In this document: positions 52,858-62,444 of the stretch, piece by piece | Numbering within the stretch: the first letter of the stretch is position 1 | How the letters are laid out: each line of letters begins with the position of its first letter | NCBI GenBank assembly: GCA_963580285.1 | Contig: OY757013.1 | Coordinates: forward strand, 147,879,162-147,943,161 | Direction: 5' to 3' | Length of the DNA: 64,000 bases | From: Lucinisca nassula | Lineage: Eukaryota > Mollusca > Bivalvia > Lucinida > Lucinidae | The notes under the pieces: model-generated | What the model was told of the DNA's origin: nothing | The model's database searches: none | Seen by the model: the letters and a program-made list of their open reading frames with translations, nothing else | Made by a program: the position numbers and the translations under genes

Positions 52858-53070
52858 TTAACCTTTAACCTGCTGAATATTCATCTAAGCCACACCCATT
52901 TCCTTATATCAACCAATCAAATTACTCGATGTAATTTATTGCTACAAATTCGTAAACTGAATGTCAAACAGTGTAGATCCTGATCAGATGGCTTCTTCAG
53001 AAGCCATCTGATCTGGATCTACACTGTTTGCAAAAATAGGGGTTTTCGCCAACAGCAGGCTAAAGGTTAA
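52858..53070. mobile_element. TTAA-MITE family B
   Basis: TTAACCTTTAACCTGCTGAA to AACAGCAGGCTAAAGGTTAA. The hairpin pairs GATCCTGATCAGATGGCTTC with GAAGCCATCTGATCTGGATC. Confidence 0.82.
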
Positions 53071-53111
53071 AGCTGGTGCAATAAAAATGACATGTTTTAA
53101 AATTGCTTATA

Positions 53112-53174
53112 ATGTTGTGGGTACCTGACAGAATTGCCACATTGATATGATTCTTACAAGTACCCACAACAAAA
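53112..53174. repeat. Hairpin repeat family C
   Basis: TGTTGTGGGTACCTGACAGA and TTCTTACAAGTACCCACAAC with a decayed loop side. Confidence 0.65.
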
Positions 53175-53205
53175 TGTATTAATGGAGAAATAGGGGAAAA
53201 CATCC

Positions 53206-53491
53206 ACTTGAAACCACTATCCTTCAGCCTCGGTAGCTCAGTCAGATGGGTGATTGACTGGTTTTTGTTTGTTTGTTTGCATTGAGGTTTAACATTCCCG
53301 TCAACACTGTATAGGTCATTTTGGAGATGTTCCTTCCAATTTTGTGGTACTTGAAACCACTGTCCTTCAGCCCCGGTAGCTCAGTCAGATAGGTGATAGA
53401 CTGGTTTTTGTTTGTTTGTTTGCATTGAGGTTTAACGTCCCCATCAACACAGTATAGGTCATTTTGGAGACATTGCTTCCAATTTTGTGGG
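53206..53491. repeat. 143-bp tandem duplication
   Basis: ACTTGAAACCACTATCCTTC at 53206 and ACTTGAAACCACTGTCCTTC at 53349 start two units that each contain the SINE A head and the first part of the family B insertion. Confidence 0.75.
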
Positions 53492-53665
53492 ACTTTTACC
53501 CGACACCGAGATGAAATGACATCTCAAGTCCTGTTGCACCGCTTTGCCTGGGAAAGCTTAGATTCGCTAAGTGGTTTACCAGTACTTGTGTGCGGTCGGT
53601 TTCAGCCCTGCGTGGAAGCATCATGCAGCCCATATATTTTTTCAAGCCCCGAAGATCAGGGGCCG
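53404..53665 (-). mobile_element. SINE-like family B inside the family A SINE
   Basis: TTTTTGTTTGTTTGTTTGCA tail at the left and CAAGCCCCGAAGATCAGGGG at the right. A short internal deletion removes the CCATGCTTATAAACCC part. Confidence 0.72.
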
Positions 53666-53782
53666 AGTGACTGATTGGTGATCAGGAACATGCGGGTTCA
53701 ATACCTGCTAGGGTCAGCAACATTCTTTCGTGAAGATTAAGCATGAAATCATTTGCACGGTCATTCTCTCCCGCTGATTCAA

Positions 53783-54921
53783 CCAGAAATTCAACTTCGG
53801 TGAAGTTGATGTCGCACCTGCTCCCCACCTGCCCCACACAAAAAATATAAGTTTATTTAAGGCAGAAGAAATGAATATAGGGCTTTGAGAAGAATCCATA
53901 GCCTATATATGTGAAGTAAAAACAGACTAAGTTCACAATGTGGAAAAAGTGATAAAAATTGATCCCAAGATAAAGTCAAAACCACATGCACATCTTCATA
54001 CCATAGCAAAAACACACACAAAGTTTTAAAATGATCAATATAAAACTGTAAGAGAAGTTGCGATGACAAGAGGTACCTATTGTATATCAACTGAAGCTTA
54101 AAATTGGCTAAGTTCACAATGTGCAAAAAGTGAAAAAAAAATTCTGAGAATTATGTCGAAACCACATGCACAACCTCATACCATGGCGAAAGCACACGCA
54201 AAGTTTCAAACTGATCGGTATAAAACTGCAAGAGGAGTTGCGATGACAAGAGGTACCTATCATATATCAATTGAAGGTTAAAAATGACTAAGTTCACAAT
54301 GTGGAAAAAGTGACAAAAAATGATCCGACGATAAAGTCCAAACCACATGCGCATCCTCATACCATGGCAAAAGAACATGCAAAGTTTCAAAATTATCGGT
54401 ATAAAACTGCAAGAGGAGTTGCGATGACAAGAGGTACCTATCATATATCAATTGAAGGTTAAAAATGACTAAGTTCACAATGTGGAAAAAGTGACTAAAA
54501 ATGATCCGACGATAAAGTCCAAACCACATGCGCATCCTCATACCATGGCAAAAACACACGCAAAGTTTGAAAATAATCGATATGAAACTGTAAGAGGAGT
54601 TGCGATGACAAGAGGTACGTATCGCATACCTAAAAATGACTAAGTTCACAATATGGAAAAAGTGACAAAAATTGATTTGAAGATTAAGTCCAAACCACAT
54701 GCGCATCCTCATACCATGGCGAAAGCACATGCAAAGTTTCCAAATGATCGGTCTAAAAGTGTAGGAGGAGTTGCGATGACAAGACATCCAGTGTAAAATG
54801 TTGACGGACGGACGGACGGACGAACGGACGGACGGACGAACGGACGGACGGACGGACGGACGGACGGACGGACGGACGGAAACTTGCACGCCTATGTCTT
54901 CCTGCTAAAGCAGGTGCGACA
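53783..54921 (+). mobile_element. Minisatellite element nested in the SINE, core units of about 180 bp
   Basis: Near its ends are GTCGCACCTGCT (53811-53822) and the inverted AGCAGGTGCGAC (54909-54920). About five core units share CTAAGTTCACAATGTGG, AAACCACATGCGCATCCTCA and GGAGTTGCGATGACAAGAGG. An (ACGG)n tract at 54803-54881 precedes the 3' hairpin. A stop-free frame on the minus strand (54278-54889) is a product of the repeats. Confidence 0.78.
54803..54881. repeat. (ACGG)n microsatellite
   Basis: About 19 units of ACGG with ACGA variants at the 3' end of the nested element. Confidence 0.9.
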
Positions 54922-55147
54922 AAAAGGGCAGTTGTCAGTTTCTGGCGAAAGAATGTGCACTGTACTGGTTAACCGCTTATGTATTAGCCTGCCCAGGTAA
55001 AGTGTGGATAGGTAAACTGACCGGCTAAAAAATTACCTAAAATACTAAAATAGTGTTGAGTGGGCCCAAACAAACAAATAAACGAAACCACTCCTAACCA
55101 TGTGAGCAACTTCATGTGACAATGTGTCCTCAGGGAAAGGGCCATAA

Positions 55148-55318
55148 TTAATCCATTTGCTACCAGAAACCCCAAAAGGGGTATTTGGCAAACAGTGCAG
55201 GCCCAGATCAGTCGCAGCAAAATGCCGTGTCTGATCAGGGCCTCCAATGTTTGCTAAAAGTTCAGTCATTTTCAAAATAAATTTTGAAGAGAACACAACC
55301 TGACAACCTGGTACTTTA
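55148..55318 (-). mobile_element. TTAA-MITE family A
   Basis: TTAATCCATTTGCTACCAGA, hairpin GCAGGCCCAGATCAGTCGCA, then ACACAACCTGACAACCTGGT. The right end is shortened. Confidence 0.68.
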
Positions 55319-55682
55319 AGGGTAACTTGTGCTGCAAAGATAAGCAACAATCTATCTGTTTCTCACAAGAGATAAAGAAAGTCATCTCATAATTATCTCC
55401 AATACTCCTCATTATCTGGTGCTATGTACACCATCTACGACTCATTCTTAGTAAACAAAACATACATTTTCAGAAAAAAACGAAGAAAATTTTCCCTAAG
55501 TTCTCCCAAATATATCAATATCTGCAGTTATGGCATGGTTTCCCTAGGACGAAACAACCATGGTATTCAAAATAGTCATCAGTTTTTTTTTTCACTACAC
55601 CAACAACATACTGGTATCGCATAGCCCCCGACTGATAAGAGGGGATGTCCACAAATCATTTTTCTTATTTCGGCACAAAACA
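55319..55682. other. No gene recognised
   Basis: No repeat family or exon recognised. Confidence 0.4.
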
Positions 55683-55748
55683 CATATTGTGGGTACTCAT
55701 TAGAAGTGCCTCACTGAGTACCCACAACATACACCCACAACATATATT
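55683..55748. repeat. Hairpin repeat family C, diverged
   Basis: ATATTGTGGGTACTCATTAG and TGAGTACCCACAACATACAC. One arm is shortened. Confidence 0.6.
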
Positions 55749-56707
55749 TTCATGCAAATATGAGAAAAATATCAGTACTTTTAGGATGAAATGCGCCTTA
55801 CCTGGAGCTATGCCAGGTATGCAAGAAAAATGAACTGTCATTTGTTATCTTGAGCAGTAAGTTTTCAATTTGTCAACAAATATAAAAGATAACAGGACCT
55901 GATAAAAAGATGAATGAAGTCAGTTAATGTATATTTTTCATTCATGAAAAACATGATATAAGATAAGATAAAAAGAAGTCAGTGTGTCATAAGAACAAGG
56001 TCTGTTTACAATTTGTAGGGTTAACACTTAAAGCACCACAGAAATTTTAAGTGCAGATGGCAACTTTACTTTTATTAAATAACAAGACTTGACATTTCAT
56101 GTACATCATCTACCCAGAAGACAATTCACATGTAATGTCAAGCCTTGTTTCCTCTGAAAAATAAGAAAATATTTGACAATGATGTCTACAAATGCCATGA
56201 TAGGCAGATAAGGCTTAAAATTAATCATAAACAGTTTGACACTTAAAACACCAAGCAAAATTGCAAATACAGTTGACACTCTTTTTTTTCTCTCTTTTTT
56301 TAACTTTTTCATTTTTTAGATAAAATCAGACTTGACATTTCATGTGAACCAGCAAATGATTCACATGTATAATCAGGTCTTATTTTCTCCAAATAAACTC
56401 TGAAAGGAAAATACTTTCCTTCAAGTTATGGGTGGGGTAAGGATGGGGGAGCAGTGTCAGTTTACCAGAACGTAAGCAGAAGGTTTACCACAAGTTTTGT
56501 TCCAGATCAGATGGCTTCATGAAGGTTATGAACTGAACAAATACATTAAATCCAGTAATTTGATTGGCTGACAGTAGCTAAATTAATCTATTCAGTTGGA
56601 AATGGGTGTGTCAAATTTAATCTATTCAGCAGGTTTAGAAAGTTGTCTCCTTGAAAAATAGCGTTTTTAATAGTTTTTTTTACAAGATCAGGTATATTCC
56701 CTTTCCT
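55749..56707. other. No gene recognised; one decayed MITE B-like region
   Basis: Three CATTTCATGT..CACATGTAATGTCAAG pieces near 56090-56150 and 56330-56375 look like an older repeat. 56465-56640 has family B-like AATTTGATTGGCTGACAG and GAAATGGGTGTG. Confidence 0.4.
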
Positions 56708-56925
56708 TTAACCCGTTTTATACTGAATGGAATTTCCCAATTTATATACAGCAGGAGACCATTTCAAAATGGTGGAGTAACTTACAGAAATTTGTCTAGA
56801 ACATGGTTCAACTTTCTGCAAACAGTGAAGGTCTGGATCAAACACTGTGCTCTGCAGCCTCTGATTTTGGCCTGCACTGTTTGCCTATGACCCATTTTCA
56901 AGTTTCTCCGTATAAAAAGGATTAA
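56708..56925 (+). mobile_element. TTAA-MITE family A, diverged
   Basis: TTAACCCGTTTTATACTGAA to GTATAAAAAGGATTAA. Core AACAGTGAAGGTCTGGATCA is partly paired with GATTTTGGCCTGCACTGTTT. Confidence 0.68.
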
Positions 56926-57235
56926 GTATGATTAAGCAAGCACTTTCCAAGGTTTCATACAAATAATGAATCATCATAAACCCATTTCATCCTCAATCAT
57001 TTCTTCTACTTCATATGTAAGCCAGGGAACAGCATTTCCTACAATTTACATGTGTGCCCAACGAAGACTCAGATCGGCCTGCACAGCCACACAGTCTGAT
57101 CAGAGTCTTCAGTGTGTGCCCTAAGGATAGCTAATGCCCCAATGCTCCTTCATGCAGCAAGAGAAGTCTCTGGTCAGACTATATGGATGCGAAGGCTGAT
57201 CTGATTCTTTGCTAGGCACACATGTAAACTGTCAG

Positions 57236-57517
57236 CCCCCGCCCATCGGGGCTTGAAGAAATAGATGGGCTGCACGATGCTTCCACGCAGAGCTGAAACC
57301 GACCGCACTCGAGAACTGGATCTAAGTCTGCCCAGGCAAAGTGGTGCGAGTCGGTCCATCCATGCTTAAAAGCCCTATTGGTTTCATTGGATGACAGGGT
57401 TTGAGATGTCATTTCATCTCAATGTCGGGTAAAAGTCCCACAAAATTGGAAGCAACGTCTCCAAAATCACCTATACAATGTACTGTGTTGACGTTAAACC
57501 CCAAACAATCAAACACA
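57236..57517 (+). mobile_element. SINE-like element, family B
   Basis: CCCCCGCCCATCGGGGCTTG at the 5' side, then CACGCAGAGCTGAAACCGAC, and a tail GTTGACGTTAAACCCCAAAC plus AATCAAACACA. Confidence 0.72.
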
Positions 57518-57529
57518 TGTAAACTGTAG

Positions 57530-57722
57530 GAAATGTTGTGTTCAGGCTCATACTGAAAGAGTCATTGTTCAGATTTATTGATTGAAATTTATTTAGAAAA
57601 AGACTAAAGTTTGCAAACTTTGAAGGCCCTGATTTGATACTGCAGAGTGCAACATCTGATTTGGGCCTGCATTGTTTGCCAGTCTGCCTTTTCGACTTTT
57701 CCTGTCTAAAATGGGTTGATGC
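57530..57722 (+). mobile_element. TTAA-MITE family A remnant
   Basis: AAATTTATTTAGAAAAAGAC, TTGCAAACTTTGAAGGCCCT and GATTTGGGCCTGCATTGTTT keep the family order. The ends are lost. Confidence 0.5.
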
Positions 57723-58095
57723 ATCAGAATATCCCTAGCTGCACATTTTCTTATTTATATGTCTGCATTTGTGCATAACAACTGCCAAGAATCAATAATT
57801 TGAAACGCAAAGAATGCATACCAAAACTCCCAGAGGAGTTCAATGACTGAAACTGTATTTAACCATTCAAACTGTAGTCTCCTCTTGTATGCTTTTTCAT
57901 CTCTTTTCATTCAGCAAATAAAATTTACTAATTTCTAATTTTTTAGGATGTTAAAGTTGCAAAACAAGTACAAAATATCACGTTTCAACCCCATGTCTTT
58001 GGTTTATTTTTGTACGACACGTCATCAGAGAATACAAATCAGCTAAGGAGGCTGGCTGGCATATTTTGTGATTATGACAATCAACAAGAGCTGTT
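57723..58095. other. No gene recognised
   Basis: AT-rich sequence without a recognised family. Confidence 0.4.
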
Positions 58096-58203
58096 GATGG
58101 ATGGATGGATGGATGGAAGATGGATGGGTGGGTGGATGGATGTGTGGATGGATGGGTGTGTGGATGGATACATGCATGGATGGACACATGTATGGATGGA
58201 CAA
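58096..58203. repeat. (GGAT)n microsatellite
   Basis: Imperfect GGAT repeats with TGGGTGGG and CATGCATGG interruptions. Open frames on both strands here are low-complexity products. Confidence 0.85.
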
Positions 58204-58532
58204 ATGCATGTATGTAAACAGCATACATGCATGAAAAGATATAGAGGGTTCATTCACCAATGAATAGGTATGTTTATTCTCCTTTCTTGGCTATATTTTT
58301 TTATCTATTAACCTAGACACAAGACCCTCAGATAATAACATACGTGACAGCAGAATGGGGAATCACCTCACTCCGGTGATGAACTTCAATGGGAACAAAC
58401 TCTTTCCTTTAAGGGCAGACCCCTTTTTGGAAGGGTTCAGTTTATTAGAAAGCAAAGTCCCAAAAGTTGCCTCCCTTATCAACAAGAGCAGAGTATCCAC
58501 TCGCCTTCTAAAACTCGACAATTCTATGTATC

Positions 58533-58728
58533 GTAATGCTCTTAAGTATTGGGACGGATAGGCCAAAAAGCAAACAGTGCAGCCCAAGAAGGAGCAGTCT
58601 GATCTGGGCCTGCACTGTTTGCCATTCCATCTGCACCTTTTGGACTCCTTGCTGGATTATGAAAAAATTTGTTAAAATTTCAGGAGAATTACTGCAAGTC
58701 CTCAAGGTGTCTGAATCTTTAGGATTTT
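58533..58728 (+). mobile_element. MITE family E with MITE-core hairpin
   Basis: CTTAAGTATTGGGACGGATA and CCTCAAGGTGTCTGAATC then TTTAGGATTTT match 47391-47552. The middle holds GCAAACAGTGCAGCCC and GATCTGGGCCTGCACTGTTT around GGAGCAGT. Confidence 0.62.
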
Positions 58729-59022
58729 TCAGTATAATCTCCTTTTAAATTAATAAAATACAGCCAGCCAAATTGCAATCAAATTATTGTTTTAGGCGTC
58801 CTATGAATGACGTTGTCCTGAATGACACAGACTGGTGTTGGTGACCTTCTAGTTTAGTATTATATTGTTAATCGATCAGAACACAGTTTGGATTGAAGTA
58901 TAATTGCTTGTTTTAGATCACATCCATTCTTTTCTGACTTACAGACTACTGTATTGACCCTAAGTATTCATACACCTTCTTACCTTACATGTTCTAAACT
59001 TTGAACAAGTACAATTTACTAC
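58729..59022. other. No gene recognised
   Basis: No known repeat. The best splice-like site on the minus strand, near 58985, has no supported coding sequence behind it. Confidence 0.4.
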
Positions 59023-59155
59023 TTAACCCATTTAGTACCGGAAACCCCAAAACAATACCCTGGCAAACAGTGCAGGCCCAGATCAGGCCCAGATTGAAAT
59101 GGACTCCTGCTATATATAAGGAGGAAGATTCCATTAGGTACAAAAAGGGTAAATA
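59023..59155 (-). mobile_element. TTAA-MITE family A with internal deletion
   Basis: TTAACCCATTTAGTACCGGA at the left, then GCAGGCCCAGATCAGGCCCA. Most of the right hairpin arm is missing. It ends GGTACAAAAAGGGTAAA. Confidence 0.75.
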
Positions 59156-59298
59156 CAGCTGAATGAGTGGCAAACAGTGTAGACCCTGCTGAGGAATGAG
59201 GACAGTTATGATCACATATCATCTGTTTACTTGTAATGAAAAACAAGAAGTTTCTTAATACACCTGCAGGGTGATCAAAAATTATCTATAGAAGTCTA

Positions 59299-59352
59299 TT
59301 CCTAAAGGAAAGAATTTGCTCCTGAGCAGCAAATTCTTTCCTTTAAGAGGTA
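59299..59352. repeat. Hairpin repeat family D
   Basis: AAAGGAAAGAATTTGCTCC pairs with GCAAATTCTTTCCTTTAAG. Confidence 0.75.
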
Positions 59353-59394
59353 GCGATTCAATTTCCCGAATTTCAGCTCTGCATAAAAGCACCA

Positions 59395-59545
59395 TGCAGC
59401 CCATATATTTCTTCAAGCCCAGTAATTATGCTACTCGACTTGTAAACCAGGTGCCGGGCTTCTCCAGAATTTCGAATGAGTCTTTAAACCAAGGTCCCAT
59501 CTCCATATGATCTTAGCTGCTGGTGAGACCAAAACTCAGAATATA
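59395..59545 (+). mobile_element. SINE family B end joined to a family G fragment
   Basis: ATGCAGCCCATATATTTCTT is family B. AGTAATTATGCTACTCGACT to CTGGTGAGACCAAAACTCA is a shortened family G SINE. Confidence 0.5.
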
Positions 59546-59550
59546 ATCAG

Positions 59551-59673
59551 TCTTATATGGGTGTGAGGGGTGGACACAAAAATCTGCCCAGAAGGTCACT
59601 GTCCACCATCACATGGCTTATCGCGTGATCCCGAGGGATGGATTTTTCTATCTACCCCTCACACCTAAGTTAG
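59551..59673. repeat. Foldback MITE, 120 bp
   Basis: GGGTGTGAGGGGTGGACACA near 59559 is inverted as TCTACCCCTCACACCTAAG near 59651. The inner part has GTGATCCCGAGGGATGG. Confidence 0.6.
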
Positions 59674-59979
59674 ATTCTTTTTCTTAAACACCCTTCATTT
59701 CTAAAAATGGATTTTTTAATAATGCAGTCATTTGGATTGTCAATGTCTGCCATCTTTTGATAACAATAATATGGCGTTTGACATCGACCTCAAACGTAAC
59801 GAAAGCATATGTGACAAGCTATTCAACCAGTGCACAGTGTTCAATCTAGGATTTGGGGTTTGGTGCCCTGTGGGCCTGCATGCCTTGGAAAATGGGGCTA
59901 TTTGGAAATTTAGGGTGGTTTTAAATTATACTATGTAAAGATGCCAGATTAATCTTTAGTTTTTGGCCGCATGATAAAA
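59674..59979. other. No gene recognised
   Basis: A 68-codon open stretch on the plus strand (59732-59938) has no recognisable domain and no splice support. Confidence 0.4.
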
Positions 59980-61408
59980 CAAGAGGGCCATGATGGCCCT
60001 GGATCGCTCACCTGATCCATAGAGTAACAAGTGGGCCCCGGGCAGGGCCATTATTGACCCCAAGGTTATTATGTGCATAATGTTGAGGGAGGTCTAAAAA
60101 GGTGAAGCTTCATACCAAATATCAGCAAAGGCTATAATTTTCCACTAGATGAAGCTCCATACCAAATATCAAAGACATGGCCTTACAGTTTCAGAGAAGA
60201 AGATTTTTCAAGATTTTCCTATATAAGTCTATGTAAAACCAATTGGTCTCAGTGTGGGGACATTTTTGGCCCCAGGGCTATAATTTGAACAATCTTGATA
60301 GAGGTCCACTAGATGAAATTTCAAACCAAATATCAAAGACCTAGGCCTTGTGGTTTCACAGAAGAAGATTTTTAAAGATTTTCCCTATATAAGTCTATGT
60401 AAAACCAAAGGGCCCCGAGGCGGGGGCATTTTTGGCCTCAGGGCTCTAATTTGAACAATCTTGGTAGAGGTTCACTAGCTGAAGCTTCAAACCAAATATC
60501 AAAGACCTAGGCCTTCTGGTTTCAGAGAAGAAGATTTTTAAAGATTTTCCCTATATAAGTCTATGTAAAACCAAAGGGCCCCGAGGCGGGGGCATTTTTG
60601 GCCTCAGGGCTCTAATTTGAACAATCTTGGTAGAGGTTCACTAGCTGAAGCTTCAAACCAAATATCAAAGACCTAGGCCTTGTGGTTTCAGAGAAGAAGA
60701 TTTTTAAAGATTTTCCCTATATAAGTCTGTGTAAAACCAAAGTGCCCCGGAGCGGGGGCATTTTTGGCCCCAGGGCTTTAATTTGAACAATCTTGGTAGC
60801 GGTCCACAAGATGAAGCTTCATACCAAATATCAAAGACCTGGGCCTTGCAGTTTCAGAGAAGAAGATTTTTAAAGATTTTCCCTACATAAGCCTATATAA
60901 AACCAAAGGGCCTGGGGGCGGGGGCCTTTTTGGCCCCAGCACTATAATTTGAACAATCTTGGTAGGGGTCCACTAGATGAAGCTTCATACCAAATAACAA
61001 AGACCTGGGCCTTGTGGTTTCAGAGAAGAAGATTTTTGAAGATTTTCCTATATAAGACCATGTAAAACCAAAGGGCCCCGGGGCGGAGGCATTTTTGGCC
61101 CCAGCACTATAATTTGAACAATCTTGGTAGGGGTCCACTAGATGAAGCTTCATACCAAATATCAAAGACCTGGGACTTGCGGTTTCAGAGAAGAAGATTT
61201 TTTAAGTTTTCGGTGAAAAAATCTATTTTTGGCTCCTGTGACTTGTATGTGCAACGGACCGGAACCATTTGAACAACTTTGAAAGGGGACCACCTAAGGA
61301 TCATTCCTGTGAAGTTTGGTCAAAATCCGATCCGTGGTTTAGGAGATGTCGTTAGAAGAAATTGTTTACGCACGGATGACAGACAAAAAGTGATCCTAAT
61401 ATAAAACA
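59980..61408 (+). mobile_element. CAAGAGGGCC-type element, first of three in tandem
   Basis: It starts CAAGAGGGCCATGATGGCCC and has about seven core units (CCTATATAAGTCTATGTAAA, TTGAACAATCTTGGTAGAGG). It runs to GGAACCATTTGAACAACTTT and ACGGATGACAGACAAAAAGT, and stops at ATCCTAATATAAAACA without the terminal AGCTCACCTCG hairpin found at 32570-32596. Two neighbouring core units at about 60390-60560 are almost identical. Confidence 0.75.
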
Positions 61409-62444
61409 CAAGAGGGCCATGATGGCCCTGGATCGCTCACCTGATCCATAGTGTAACAAGTGGGCCCCAGAGAGGGCCATTATTGGCCCCAGCGCTTTAA
61501 TGTGCATAATGTTGAGGGAGATCGTAAAGGTGAAGCTTCATACCAAACATTAACAAAGGCTATAATCTGAACAATCTTGGTCCCTATATTAGTCTATGTA
61601 AAACCAAAGGACCCCAGGAGCGGGGAAATTTTTGGCCCCAGGGCTATAATTTGAACAATCTTGGTTGAGGTCCACAAGATGAAGCTTCATACCAAATATC
61701 TAAGACCTGGGCCTTGTAGTTTCAGAGAAGAGGATTTTTAAAGATTTTCCCTATATTAGCCTATGTAAAACCAGGGGGCCCCGGGGCGGGGGCATTTTTG
61801 GCCCCAGCACTATAGTTTGAACAATCTTGGTAGGGGTCCACTAGATGAAGCTTCACACCAAATAGCAAAGACCTGGGCCTTGCAGTTTCAGAGAAGATTT
61901 TTAAAGATTTTCCCTATATAAGCCCATGTGAAACAAAAGGGCCCAGAGCGGGGGCATTTTTTGCCCCAGCACTATTATTTGAACAATCTTGGTAGGGGTC
62001 CACTTGATGAAGCTTCATACCAAATATCAAAGACCTGGACCTTGCGGTTTCAGAGAAGAAGGTTTTTAAAGATTTTCCCTATATAAGCCCATGTAAAACC
62101 AAAGGGCCCTGGGGCGGGGGGCATTTTTGGCCCCAGCACTATAATTTGAACAATCTTCGTAGGGGTCCACTAGATGAAGCTTCATAACAAACATCAAAGT
62201 CCTGGGCCTTGCGGTTTTAGAGAAGAAGATTTTTTAAGTTTTCGGTGAAAAAAAACTATTTTTGGCTCCTGTGACCTATATGTGCAACGGACCGGAACCA
62301 TTTGAACAACTTTGAAAGGGGTCCACCTAGGGATCATTCCTGTGAAGTTTGTTCACAATCCGCTCAGTGGTTTAGGAGGAGATGTCGTTTGAAGAAATTG
62401 TTTACGCACGGATGACAAACAAAAAGTGATCCTAATATAAAACA
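61409..62444 (+). mobile_element. CAAGAGGGCC-type element, second in tandem
   Basis: Same start and same shortened end (AAAAGTGATCCTAATATAAA). About four to five core units. Head-to-tail with its neighbours. Confidence 0.75.

Larger units (their letters stand above)
53228..55080 (+). mobile_element. tRNA-derived SINE, family A, broken by two nested insertions and a duplication
   Basis: The head CCTCGGTAGCTCAGTCAGAT appears at 53228 and again at 53371. The head then continues at about 53666 (TGATCAGGAACATGCGGGTT), the body reaches CCGCTGATTCAA at 53782 and resumes at 54922 with AGGGCAGTTGTCAGTTTCTG. The tail near 55040-55078 has GTTGAGTGGGCCCAAACAAA. The gaps are a family B SINE (53404-53665) and a minisatellite element (53783-54921). 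Confidence 0.8.

Noticed and set aside
54278..54889. A 203-codon minus-strand frame starting with a Pro-Ser-Val-Arg repeat
   Set aside because: The N-terminal repeat is the translated (ACGG)n microsatellite and the rest is repeated core sequence of the nested element.
55780..55830. Possible upstream GOGAT exon near an AG..CCAG|GTAAGG pattern on the minus strand
   Set aside because: The segment between the sites is only a few bases and encodes nothing matching the GOGAT N-terminus.
57978..58253. Low-complexity open frames on both strands
   Set aside because: They are translations of the (GGAT)n microsatellite.
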